A stretch of DNA of 64,000 nucleotides from NCBI RefSeq assembly GCF_009903625.1, contig NZ_CP047569.1:2582501-2646500 (forward strand). The letters are read 5' to 3'. Shown here piece by piece: positions 33,768-44,000 of this stretch (its first letter is position 1; every line of letters starts with the position of its first letter). This stretch comes from Microbulbifer sp. ALW1 (lineage in GTDB: Bacteria > Pseudomonadota > Gammaproteobacteria > Pseudomonadales > Cellvibrionaceae). The translations under genes and the position numbers were made by a program. The notes under the pieces were generated by a model. That model worked only from the letters and a program-made list of their open reading frames with translations. It made no database searches and had not been told where the DNA came from.

Positions 33768-33769
33768 TC

Positions 33770-33901
33770 GTGGCGAACAACAAACGCAAAACGATGACCG
33801 TTATCCCCCGCAAGGCCGGCCGCAAAGATAAACCCGCGCCCCTTGTCCCGAAAAAAACCATAGACAAACAAGAGGCCTGCACCGATGGCAAAGCTGGTTA
33901 A
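33770..33901 (+). CDS. Possible 43-residue basic phage protein
   Basis: A GTG-started frame 2 bases after the gpU-like stop encodes a lysine-rich peptide (VANNKRKTMTVIPRKAGRKD) and overlaps the tail-tube start by 17 bases. Tight packing supports it, but no family is recognised and it may be untranslated. Confidence 0.35.
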   Translation: MANNKRKTMTVIPRKAGRKDKPAPLVPKKTIDKQEACTDGKAG

Positions 33902-34808
33902 ACGCGAACTGATCCTGGCGGCCATCGAGGCCACCTATAACACCGACGCCACCCCGGGCGGCGCTGATGCGGTGCTGGTGGAAGACGTGAGTTGGAGTTA
34001 TGCCGGCGCGCGCATGGTGGACCGCAACGCGGTAAAAGCCACCCTGGGGCAGTTCCAGCGGGTTTTCGCCGGCACCCTGATGGAGGTCAGTTGCACCGCC
34101 GAACTGAAAGGCAGCGGCACCGCTGGCGAGGCACCGGAAGCCGACGTGCTACTGCGCGCCTGCGGTCTGGGCGTGGAGGTGACCGCCGGCACCAGCGTGG
34201 CGTACGCGCCGGCAAGCACCGCCCACGAAAGCGCGACGATTTATTTTCACGAGGACGGCAGCCTGTACAAGCTGACCGGTGCCCGCGGCACTGCCTCACT
34301 AAATCTGGAAACCGGCAACAAGGGCATGGCCAGCCTGACCTTGACCGGCCACGTCACCGGCCCCATCGACGCGCCGCTGCCGGTTGCAGTGTACGACGCG
34401 AGTGTGCCGCCGCCGGTTATCGGTGCGGCGTTTAGCGTGGGTGGTTACGCCGCGGTGATCAGCGCGCTAAGTCTGGACCTGGGCAACACCATCGGCACCC
34501 CGCCGAGCATGAGCGCCGCGGACGGTTACAGCGAAATCATTATCAGCGACCGCGATGTAACCGGCAGCTTCGACCCCGAGGCCACCCTGGTGGCGGCACA
34601 GGATTTTCACGGCGACTGGCGAAACGGCGTCACCAAGACGATCACCACCGGCGCTATCGGCAGCACTGCCGGCAACCGCTACCAGCTGGATATTGCCGAG
34701 GCGTATTACAGCGAACTGGCCCCCGGTGACCGCGAAGGCGTGCGCACTTACGACATTAGCTACGGCGCCGCCGGCGACGACAGCGCATTCACCCTGACGT
34801 TTACCTGA
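33885..34808 (+). CDS. Major tail tube protein
   Basis: The 307-residue product is beta-rich and fits phage tail tube proteins of the lambda gpV group: MAKLVKRELILAAIEATYNT, VEDVSWSYAGARMVDRNAVK, LMEVSCTAELKGSGTAG and VRTYDISYGAAGDDSAFTLT. Hexameric rings of it form the tail tube. It lies between the tail terminator and the G/GT chaperone genes, as in lambda. A GC hairpin (GCCCGC/GCGGGC, 34953-34967) lies downstream in a 178-base gap. Confidence 0.85.
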   Translation: MAKLVKRELILAAIEATYNTDATPGGADAVLVEDVSWSYAGARMVDRNAVKATLGQFQRVFAGTLMEVSCTAELKGSGTAGEAPEADVLLRACGLGVEVTAGTSVAYAPASTAHESATIYFHEDGSLYKLTGARGTASLNLETGNKGMASLTLTGHVTGPIDAPLPVAVYDASVPPPVIGAAFSVGGYAAVISALSLDLGNTIGTPPSMSAADGYSEIIISDRDVTGSFDPEATLVAAQDFHGDWRNGVTKTITTGAIGSTAGNRYQLDIAEAYYSELAPGDREGVRTYDISYGAAGDDSAFTLTFT

Positions 34809-34986
34809 TGTTCTGGCCGTTCAGCAGGATGGGCAGCGCGCGCGGCGCGCCCCTTCCAAAGCCGAACCCCAAACCGCGGCAGAACGGGACCCGCAGCGTC
34901 AACCGCGTGGCGTTGCCACCCATGCCGCGCTGCCAACCACCTAGACAACCGTGCCCGCATTGCGGGCGCTAATTTAAGAGGCCCCA

Positions 34987-35451
34987 ATGGCACTAAGACT
35001 GAACCCCGGGCTGGCCCCCATGTGGTACCAGCCCAAAGACACCGACCCCGCGGACAGCAGCCCGGCCGCGTTTTTGCTGGAGCCGCTGACCGAGGTGCAG
35101 ACCATGGAAGTCATGGCCGACGGCACCATCGACGGTGGTGGCACTTTTTACCCCAACCATGGCGCGCGCCTAAAAATGCTGGCCTGGGGCGTGAAAGGCT
35201 GGCGCAACGTGGAGGACGCCAACGGCGCACCGCTGGAATTCAAGCCCGGCGGTTGGCAACAGCTGCCGTGGAACCTTCTGGGCGAGCTGGCCAACGAAAT
35301 TATGACCCGCAGTGCGCTGCGCGAGGACGAACGAAAAAACTCGCTGCCGCAATCGTCGTTGCCCGAGACCCCGGCGCCTTCGATTGCGGCAACTGCAAGT
35401 GGGGCAGACACTGCGACGACTCCAACCCCGCACCTATCGCAAAGTGGCTGA
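34987..35451 (+). CDS. Tail assembly chaperone gpG-like
   Basis: The 154-residue zero-frame product lies in the G position between tail tube and tape measure. The N-terminal part (MWYQPKDTDPADSSPAAFLL, VQTMEVMADGTIDGGGTFYP) is folded-looking; the last 35 residues are low-complexity (PETPAPSIAATASGADTA), as expected when only the frameshifted product continues into a real domain. It helps coat the tape measure protein during tail assembly. Confidence 0.75.
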   Translation: MALRLNPGLAPMWYQPKDTDPADSSPAAFLLEPLTEVQTMEVMADGTIDGGGTFYPNHGARLKMLAWGVKGWRNVEDANGAPLEFKPGGWQQLPWNLLGELANEIMTRSALREDERKNSLPQSSLPETPAPSIAATASGADTATTPTPHLSQSG

Positions 35452-35642
35452 TCCGCGGGGTTCTGGAATCCCGCACCTGCTTAAAGCCTATGATCACCGA
35501 GCACAGCGCCAACCTGCTGCGCCTGCACCAGCACTACCGCGCTGGCCACCTGCTGCGCGCCGGTGGTGTGGGTGACCAGCCCGCCTACTACCTGAACGCC
35601 ATGGCCGCCATCGAGGCCCTGGCGGACGAATCCGACAGCTGA
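34987..35642 (+). CDS. Tail assembly chaperone gpGT-like, made by -1 frameshift
   Basis: At A AAA AAC (35334-35340), in phase with the G frame, a -1 slip leads into a frame open to 35642. The result is about 218 residues: 118 from G, then LAAIVVARDPGAFDCGNCKW, IAKWLIRGVLESRTCLKPMI and YYLNAMAAIEALADESDS. The new part looks like a genuine globular domain with a Cys cluster. This is the join 34987..35340, 35340..35642. Lambda makes G and GT by the same programmed event, and the T part binds the tail tube protein. Confidence 0.8.
35334..35340 (+). other. -1 ribosomal frameshift slippery site
   Basis: The heptamer A AAA AAC is placed X XXY YYZ relative to the G frame (CGA AAA AAC TCG). It lies in the C-terminal third of G, as in other siphophages. 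Confidence 0.8.
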
Positions 35643-35656
35643 ACCCCGAGGACCCC

Positions 35657-37672
35657 ATGGCGGACAATTACAAGTTTGTTATTTCCGGCACGGATAAAAC
35701 CCGGGCCATGTTCAAAAGCCTGAGGGCCAACCTGGGCGCCGTGCGCGGTGCCATCAATAGCACCCAGCTCAAGGTGGCGGGTCTTGCCGGCGTGGCCGGT
35801 TTGGGCGCGCTGGTGAAATCCAGCCTGGGCACCCAGGACGCGCTGGCAAAAACCGCCGACCGCCTGGGGCTGACCACCCGGGAGCTGGCCGCCTACCAGC
35901 ACCAGGCCAACCTCACCGGCAGCAGCAACGAGGGCATGAACAAGGCGCTGGAGCTAATGAACCGCAACCTCGGCGATGCCGAGCGCGGAACCGGCGAAGC
36001 GAAGGAAGCACTGGCCGACCTGGGATTGACCGCCGACGCACTCAACCGGATGCCCACTGCCGAACGTTTCGAGCTGCTGGTGAACCGACTGGGGCAGGTG
36101 AGCGACCGTACCCGCCAGGCATCACTGGCGGCGGACCTGTTCGGCCGCAGTGGCGGCGACCTAATCAACATGATTGACCAGGGTGCCGCCGGTCTCGCGC
36201 AGGCGAAAACGGAAGTGGATGCTTATGGCGTGGCGCTGGATCGAGTGGACGCTGCCAAACTGGAGGCCGCCAACGACGCCATGTTTCGCGTTGGGCAAAT
36301 CGGGCAGGGTCTGGGCAACCAGTTGACGGTGCACCTGGCACCGATCATCGAAGAGGTGGCAGTGCAGTTTACCAACGCGGCCAGCGCTGGTGGCGGCATG
36401 GGCGCAATGGTGGAAAAAGCCTTTAAAAAAGGTGTTTCGGTGGTGGGTGTGTTTGCCGATGGCATCCACGGCATAAAAATTCTGTTTCAGGGTTTGGTGA
36501 CTTTGGGGCAGGGACTTTTTGCGGGTATGGCCAGCGGTTTCTCGCTGGTGATCGCCACGCTTAATTCTGTGCGCAACGGCCTTATCGAGGGGCTGTTCTG
36601 GCCGATCCGCAAGGTGCTGGAACTGCTGGCCCCGTTCAATAGCTCCGCGGCCACCGCGCTGGAAAGCGTGGAGGGCATAGTGGACCGCATCACGGTGAAA
36701 GCGCCTGAAGGTTTGCGCGAATTTGCCGCGGCACAGCGCGAGGCGTTTACCGAATCCCGCGAACAATTGCACGCGCTGCTGATGACCGAGCTGCCCAGCG
36801 AAATGCTGAAAAGCAAGGTCGGGCAGATTCTGGACGCGGCGGACGTACGCGCGCAGGAAATTGCGGCCAAGGCGATGCAAAGCGCCGGACTCGGCCGCGC
36901 GGCCAACGACGAGGGCGACAACGGCGTGGGGTCTGACGGCCTCAGTGAGCGCGAGCGCGAGCAGCTGGCGGCCAAGCTGGGAACCCTGAAACTGTCCTGG
37001 CTCACCGAGCTGGAGCAGCTGCAGGTAAAGCAGGACCAGGAAATGGCCCTGCTGGATGAAGCCTTTGCCACCAAGCTGATCAAACACGACGAGTACGAGC
37101 GCAGCCTGACCGCGCTGGAGGGCAAGCACGCCAAAGAGCGTGAAAAATTCGAAGACAAGAGCGGCAAAAATCGCGTGGCCTCGGTGTTCGGCGCCTTCCA
37201 GCAGATGCTGGGCGTGTCCGATTCCAGCAGTAAAAAGCTGTTCAAAATCCAGAAGGGCCTGGCACTCGCCAAGGCCGTGGCAACCCTGCCCAGCGCAGTA
37301 ATCGAATCGTTCAATAACAGCGGCGGTTATCCGTGGGGTATTCCCGCGGCCACCGCCATGGCAGCCACCGGTGCCGCGCAGATTGCGCAAATCAAAAGCG
37401 CCAACTTTAGCGGCGGTGGCGGTATTGCCAGTGTCGGCGGCGGCAGTGCCATGGCGTCGCCGCCATCCGGTGGTGCCAGCCTCGCCGGCATCACCCAGTT
37501 TGCCAGCAATGACGCGGCGGCCCTGGGCAGCCAGGTGCATATCACCATTGCCGGCGACTTGGTGGGCGACAGCGCCCAGCATATTGCCGACCGCCTCACC
37601 ACCTTAATTGCCGAGCAGGACCTGGTGATTATTCCCAGCGGCAGCCGGCAGGCCCAGGAACTAGCGGGGTAA
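35657..37672 (+). CDS. Tape measure protein
   Basis: The 671-residue product follows G/GT and is almost all helix. An N-terminal part (DKTRAMFKSLRANLGAVRGA; LAKTADRLGLTTRELAAYQH) is typical of phage tape measures; hydrophobic stretches lie around 270-300 (IKILFQGLVTLGQGLFAGMA); a charged coiled coil near 440-500 and a glycine-rich C-terminus (SGGGGIASVGGGSAM) follow. It sets tail length, and at this size the tail should be roughly 100 nm. Confidence 0.9.
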   Translation: MADNYKFVISGTDKTRAMFKSLRANLGAVRGAINSTQLKVAGLAGVAGLGALVKSSLGTQDALAKTADRLGLTTRELAAYQHQANLTGSSNEGMNKALELMNRNLGDAERGTGEAKEALADLGLTADALNRMPTAERFELLVNRLGQVSDRTRQASLAADLFGRSGGDLINMIDQGAAGLAQAKTEVDAYGVALDRVDAAKLEAANDAMFRVGQIGQGLGNQLTVHLAPIIEEVAVQFTNAASAGGGMGAMVEKAFKKGVSVVGVFADGIHGIKILFQGLVTLGQGLFAGMASGFSLVIATLNSVRNGLIEGLFWPIRKVLELLAPFNSSAATALESVEGIVDRITVKAPEGLREFAAAQREAFTESREQLHALLMTELPSEMLKSKVGQILDAADVRAQEIAAKAMQSAGLGRAANDEGDNGVGSDGLSEREREQLAAKLGTLKLSWLTELEQLQVKQDQEMALLDEAFATKLIKHDEYERSLTALEGKHAKEREKFEDKSGKNRVASVFGAFQQMLGVSDSSSKKLFKIQKGLALAKAVATLPSAVIESFNNSGGYPWGIPAATAMAATGAAQIAQIKSANFSGGGGIASVGGGSAMASPPSGGASLAGITQFASNDAAALGSQVHITIAGDLVGDSAQHIADRLTTLIAEQDLVIIPSGSRQAQELAG

Positions 37673-37675
37673 ACC

Positions 37676-38065
37676 GTGTTTATTGAATTTTTCCCCACGC
37701 GCCTGGTGACCGGCGGCGCTGGCAAGTTGCACGCGGACCTGCAGCAATACGATGTGGACGACGTGCCCGAGGGCAAAGAGCACACCGCGTTGAGCGGCTT
37801 TCGTGAAACCACTGCCTACCGCATTGAGCGGGTGGCGGTGTGTCGAACGGTGCCGATGCAGCTGACCCCGGCACAGCTTGCGGAGTGGCGCGAGTTCAAA
37901 AACAGCTGCGCCTTTGGTGAGTATTTCACCTTCGACGCCCTGGGCACCGAAGCGGCCCCGGACGATCCGCAAACGGTGCAGCTCAAGTTTAAAAGCTTCA
38001 AAGAAAAGCGCCTGCCGGGGCGCTTTTTCGAATTCAGTTTCACCACCGTGCAGACGGTGGCCTAA
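37676..38065 (+). CDS. Minor tail protein
   Basis: The 129-residue product read from GTG 37676 sits in the lambda gpM position between the tape measure and the tip protein. It is beta-rich (DVDDVPEGKEHTALSGFRET; LKFKSFKEKRLPGRFFEFSF). It probably belongs to the initiator complex at the tail tip. Family membership is inferred from place and pattern only. Confidence 0.6.
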   Translation: MFIEFFPTRLVTGGAGKLHADLQQYDVDDVPEGKEHTALSGFRETTAYRIERVAVCRTVPMQLTPAQLAEWREFKNSCAFGEYFTFDALGTEAAPDDPQTVQLKFKSFKEKRLPGRFFEFSFTTVQTVA

Positions 38066-38092
38066 CAACCCCTTGCACGGTGCGGCGAAGTA

Positions 38093-41000
38093 ATGCGCAA
38101 CAATTCCGAAACCTTCGAGCTGTACAACCAAAGCCCACAGCGCGCCCTGCGCCTGGTGGTGGTGATTGAGTTCCCGGTACCGGTGTACCTGGCGAGCCAC
38201 GGCGATATTTCTGGCCTGCCGGCCGGCGCCCTGGGTGGCGTACTGGGCAAGGTGAGCAGCACCAGCCAGCGCCTGATTCCCGAACAGGGCCGCGCGGAAA
38301 TCGGTGCAATCAATTTTGAGCTGGTGGACGTGGGCGGCGTGTTCACCGATACCCTGCGCGACCAGCTGGCCGCCGGCTATGGCATCAAGGGCCGCACCGT
38401 GCGCCTGTACCAGGGCGGCGCCGGCATGGACTGGGCCGACTTCCGCCTGGAGCAGACCCAGGTAGCGGAAGAGAGTTTGAGCTATGACCACGGCTGCTAC
38501 CGGGTGCGCTGCCGCGATGTGCAGCGTTATATGCGCCAGGATATTTTCACCCCGCGCAGCACCCGTCTGGCCGCCGACTTTGCCAAGGGTGCCAGTACCC
38601 TGCAGGTGTACAGCACCGCCGATTTTGAACCCTGCCCGCACACTGCGAGTTTTGGCGATGCCCCCGGGCAGACGGTTTATTACCTAAAAATCAAATACCA
38701 AAACGGCTGGGAAGTGGTGCGCGCGACCGGCAAAACCGGCACCACTTTTACCGGCGTCACCCGCGGCCTGTTTGGTACGGTGGAATACGGCCACACCGTG
38801 CCGGCGGAAAACGACAGCGACAAGGGCATTGAGGTCGAGGAATTCATTTACCTGGAACTGCCCGCGTCCGCGCTCGCCTATGCGCTGCTCACCGGCAAAA
38901 TTCTCGGTACCGCCAACAGCCTGCCCAGCAACTGGCACCTGGGGATCGACCCGGCGCTGGTGGTGGCGGACGAGTTCGAAAACGTGGGTTCGGACTGGTA
39001 CAAGCCCGGCGACTACGCAAAGGGCGTGATCCTGCGCTTTGACGGGCTGACCAAAACCGACGGCAAAAAATTTATTGAGCAGGAAATCAACCTGCTGATG
39101 GGCGCCTATATGCCGGTGAATGCCGCCGGCCAGTTGGGGTTCCGCCGAATGACCGGAGTGCTGGCCGACGCCGGCACCGTGACCGATATTACCGCGGACC
39201 ATGTGGTGAGCCTGGGAGAACTGCAGCAGGACCTGGCAGCGCTGCGGAATATTTTTTCCATTCAATGGGCCTGGTACGAAGCGCCGGGTTTCGACGGTCG
39301 CTTTCTGCGCTCCAATGTGTTGGCCGATGCAGCCAGTATTGCCGCCCACGGCGAGAGCAAACCGCAGGCATTAAAGTTCAAGGGCCTGCACAACAGCCGC
39401 CACACCTTCACAACCCTGAAAAACCGTTTTGATGCCCTGCGCGACCGCTTTGCCGGTCCTCCGCTGCGGCTGCGGCTGTCGCTGCTGCCGAGTAAAAACG
39501 ACATTGAAGTGGGTGACGTGGTGCGGGTAACCCTGCCGCAGGTGCGCGACTACACCGCCGCCGATACCCTAGACCGCGCCATGGAAGTACAGCGCATTAG
39601 CGTGGATCAAACCAGCGGCGCGGTGCAGGTAGAGCTGTTTGGCTCCACCCAGGCGGCGGCCGCGGCAAACGACGAGGCGGCCAGTGTCAGCGCAGAGTTG
39701 CCCGACGGCTGGTACAGCACCGCCGGCACTGAAATGACCGCGGCGGGTTTGAGTATTGACGGCAGCGGCTTCCTGACCGCCGACGGCAATCTCACCGGCT
39801 CCGCCAGTAGCCGAACCATTTTTTACTACTTAGGCGACCTGACCATCCCCGCCGGTTACACCCTGACCGTGACCCAGAACGTGGAACTGCGGGTGATGGG
39901 AGTGCTGCAGGTTGACGGCACCCTGCGCGGGGCGCCGAGCAATAGCGGGTCCGGCTTCCTGGGCTCCTGCCGCGGTGGCAGCGGCCGCGCGTTGGGCAAA
40001 TACGGCTACAGCGCGCCCTGGGTTGACTTCAATGGCGAAGTGGTCAGAGGTCGCAACGAAGTGATGCCCATGCTCGCCATCGACAACGACGGCGGCGACC
40101 TCGCCGGGATCCCCGACGACCTGCGCGGCAGCGGTGGGGCGCGCGGCGGCAACTCCTATAACTACCTGCAGGGCGACCGCAGTTATGAGCCCGGCGGCCT
40201 CGGTGGCGTCGGTGGTGCCGGCGGCGCCGGTCTGGTGGTGGTTGCGCGCGGGGTGGCCCTGGGCGCGGCCGGAAAAATTGATACCAGTGGTGGCGATGGC
40301 CTGCCCGGCGGCGTGGATGCCTTCGCCCCCGGCGGCAGCGGTGGCGGCGGTGCGCCCGGCGGCGTGCTTTTGATTATCGACGGACACCAGAACCCGCAGC
40401 CGGTGCTGACCAGCAGCAAGCTGGTGGCCTGCTATGGCGACAGCCCATCGAATCCCGGTAACCCGGGGCTGGGCGGGCACTGCCTGGGGGCGGCGGCGGC
40501 GCGGGTGTACACGGTACCGAAAAGCCGCAGCCCATACCCCAACTACACCCAGGACCCGGAAATAGACCCGGCGGTGCAACAGGCGATTGCTGACGCCACC
40601 GCCGCCCAGCAGGCCGCGGCCGCGGCGCAGGCCAACGCCGACAGCGCGCTGGACAAGCTGGATGAGATCGGCGCCGACGGCAAGTTACACCCCAGCGAAA
40701 AACTGCGGGTCAAACTGGAGTACAGCCGGCTGCTCAGCGAGCAGGCCGGGATTGAGGCGAGCGCCAATGCGTTCGGCCTCACCAGTGAAAAAACGGCTTA
40801 TACCAGTGCGCTAAACGCACTCACCAGCTACCTGGGCGGCCTGTCGCCGACGTGGGACAGCACCGCCAGTACCACGGCAATTAGCCGCACCCTGTGGAAC
40901 AGTAATTGGCAGGCGGTATACGACGCGCGCCAGACACTACTGAATAAGGTGGCCGCGGAGGCGGGCGAGCGGGCCACCTGGACCAAGCTGGGCGACCGCC

Positions 41001-44000
41001 CGGGCGACGGTGAGCTGCTGAATACCCTGCAGGAGTACGGCGCGATTCTCAATCGCCCACCGCGCTCGCAGGCGGTACAGGCCAATGTGAAAAACTGGGA
41101 GAAGATCTCGCAGCCGGCGGATTTTCCACTGGTGGATGTGGCCTTCCAATTGTGGGTGGACCGCGCCAGCAAGACCCTGTCCTGGCGCCACATCGGGTTC
41201 ACCAGCCAGACCCGGGTGATGTGGGTGCGGTTTGAATTGGAGGTGATCGGTGCGGCGGTGACCGCGCACACGATTGTCTCCGCCAACAATACCGCCACCG
41301 GCAGCGCCGCGGCGCCAATTGCGTTTGACGGCGACAGCGCCTGTGAGTGGGGCAGCAACGGCCTCAAGTGGAGCGAGACCGTCGGGGATAGCGCCAACGA
41401 CAGGACCGATATCACCCTCTCGAAACTCGATGCCAGCGTGGGCTTCCGGCTCAAAATCTATCAGCTGGAAAGCAACCGCGCGGCGGACGTCAACGGGGTT
41501 ATTTTTGGCGATACCTTGATCCAATCCGGCTGGGTGGAGCTGGGTGTTGACGATCCGGTGCAGCTGTATTTTTCGGTCGATGATCAGTCCGACTACGATG
41601 TGCTGCAGATGAAAAACGCCCCGGCGGAAGCGGGGGCAACGGTCGGCGCCACCGGTGACCAGCTGCAGCAGCTGGCCGACGCCGAGGCCGCGGCCGCCGA
41701 CGCGCAGGCCGACTCCAGTGCCGCACTGGCGGAGCTGGACGAAATTGGCGCGGATGGCAAGCTGCACCCGGCGGAGAAAAAACTGGCGATTCAGGAGTAC
41801 AACCGCCTGCAGGGCGAGCAGGCCGGTATTGTGGCCACCGCCAACGCCTACGGCCTGACCGCGGCGCGCAACACTTACCAGTCCGCGCTGACGACCCTCA
41901 CCAGCTATCTGGGCGGGGTGGGCCCCTACGACTGGGATGATATGGCGGGCACCACGGTGGTGACGCGCACCCTGTGGCGGTCCAACTGGCAGGCGGTGTA
42001 CGACGCGCGCCAGGCACTGCTGGATGCTGTGGCTGCCGAGGCCGGCCTGCGGGCGGACTGGTCGCAGGTTGGCGGCAGCGGCAAGCCGGCGGACAACGCC
42101 GATGTGACTGCTGACCAGCTGGCGGGCAATGGCATCAACCTGCTGAAGCCGCGCTATGCCGGCATTGGCAGCAAATCGGCGCCGTATTACGTGTACGCGG
42201 TCAATCGCGGCAACCTGGTGGTGGATACCACCACCAAGTTTTCCGGCGATGCCAGTCTGCGCATGGAGGCGACCGATACCGACTTCTACGCCTACCTGGG
42301 CACCAGCACCTCGGATTACAACATCAAGGCATCCGGCTGGGGCCGCAGTTACATCGTGTCGGCCTATGTGCGCTGCAACCTGGCGAGCAAGTCCGGGCAG
42401 CTGATGCTGGTGGACCCGGCGGGCAACCACCACGGCGTCACCTTCACCACGCACGCCACCGCCTTTACCTGGGCGCGGGTGTCCGGCGTGATCACGCTGC
42501 CGAATTCCGGCAGCTTTGCGCTGATGCGGGTGGATAACGACGGCGGCGCCGGCTGCAATATGTGGTTCGACCAGCTGATGGTGGAGGTGCAGGTGGGCAC
42601 CGGCACCGCCCCCAGCCAGTACGCGGCGCCGGGCGGAGTTGGCACCAGTGATTTCGACGACGATGCCGGCCTCGGGGAGTCTGCGACCTGGGACCAGATC
42701 GGCGGCAGCGGCAAACCGGAGGACTTCGCCAACTACGGCGCGCGCACGGATTTATCCAACGTGTCCGGCGCGGGCAATATGGTGATCGACGCCCGCGCCA
42801 GTGCCCGTATTACCGCTGAGCGCCCGGACGGGTCCTACAAAAACAGCGAGCTGAGCGCCAACGACGTGCAGCAGAGCTTTGTGCTGCAGTACATCGGCGG
42901 CCGCGGGGCCAACCTCAATCACCCGTCGTACACGCGGTTTTTGGGGTACACCCTGCCGCCGTTTTACTTTTCGCCGCGCGTCACCACCTCGATGCACACC
43001 ACGGCAACGTCGCCGATTGGCGCCACCTGCCTGCGGGTGACCTGCGCGGATGTGGCGGCGTTTGGGTATCTGGATTTCCGTAATAAAGACGATGCGCTGT
43101 TCAATCTGGAGAGTGGCAAGACCTACATCATTAGCTATTGGGCGACCGGCAGTATTACCGGGATTAATTTCCGGGTGTACGCGATTGGGGCGGGGAACAC
43201 CCCGGCCACAATACCGGCGGGCGGCTGGAGTGTGACCGTGGGCGGCTGGCAGCGCTTCTCTACCGCCTTGACGGCCACCGCCAGCGGCGGCGCTTTTTTA
43301 CGGCTGGCGGTGAATAAAGACACCTGGAATATCGGCAGCCAGCTGTACCTGGACGGGCTGATGATCGAGGAGGCGGTCGGGGACGTAACGACACCCAGCG
43401 CGCTGCAGGAAACCGGCTCCAGCTACATCGACCCCTACACCGGCCGGCCGTTCGACCAGCGCGGCCTGCCGATGCTCAACTCCGACCTGTCGAGCGTGGC
43501 GCTGAGCGCCGTGTGCACGGCGGTGGATGCGGGCACCACCGCCACCATCAATATCGCCGCGCACACGGTGCAGTTTGGTAATTTCTCGGTGAACTATGGC
43601 TCCGCCAGCATTACCGGGCTGGGGTTCAGCACCAAGTATTACGTCTACTGTGACGACCCCGGTTACGCCGGCGGCGCGGTGAGCTACTTCGCCACCACCA
43701 ACTGGGCCACCGCCCAGGCGGGGGTGCACCGGCGGCTGGTGGACTACGTGACCACGCCGGCCGATGGCGGCAGCAGCAGCGGTGGCGGCACCTTGCCGCC
43801 GGATGAGTGTGTGGCCAGCGGCATGTGGCTGCGCGACGGCCTACGGGTGGACGACGCCATGGACGGCGATGCCATCGACGTGTGGGACACCGGCGACACT
43901 GACGCCCACCGCGGCGCCATCGAGGCGATCCGCCCGGCGGTGGAGGTACCCTGTGTGCGCCTCATTACCGCAAGCGGGGCGCAGGTGGAGTGCAGTGTCT

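Noticed and set aside
34808..34972. 54-codon frame after the tail tube gene
   Set aside because: Pro/Arg-rich, low-complexity and ending in a GC hairpin; the TGATG junction alone is not enough.
36161..37582. 473-codon minus-strand frame opposite the tape measure gene
   Set aside because: Shadow frame with no domain pattern; the plus strand fits the phage gene order.
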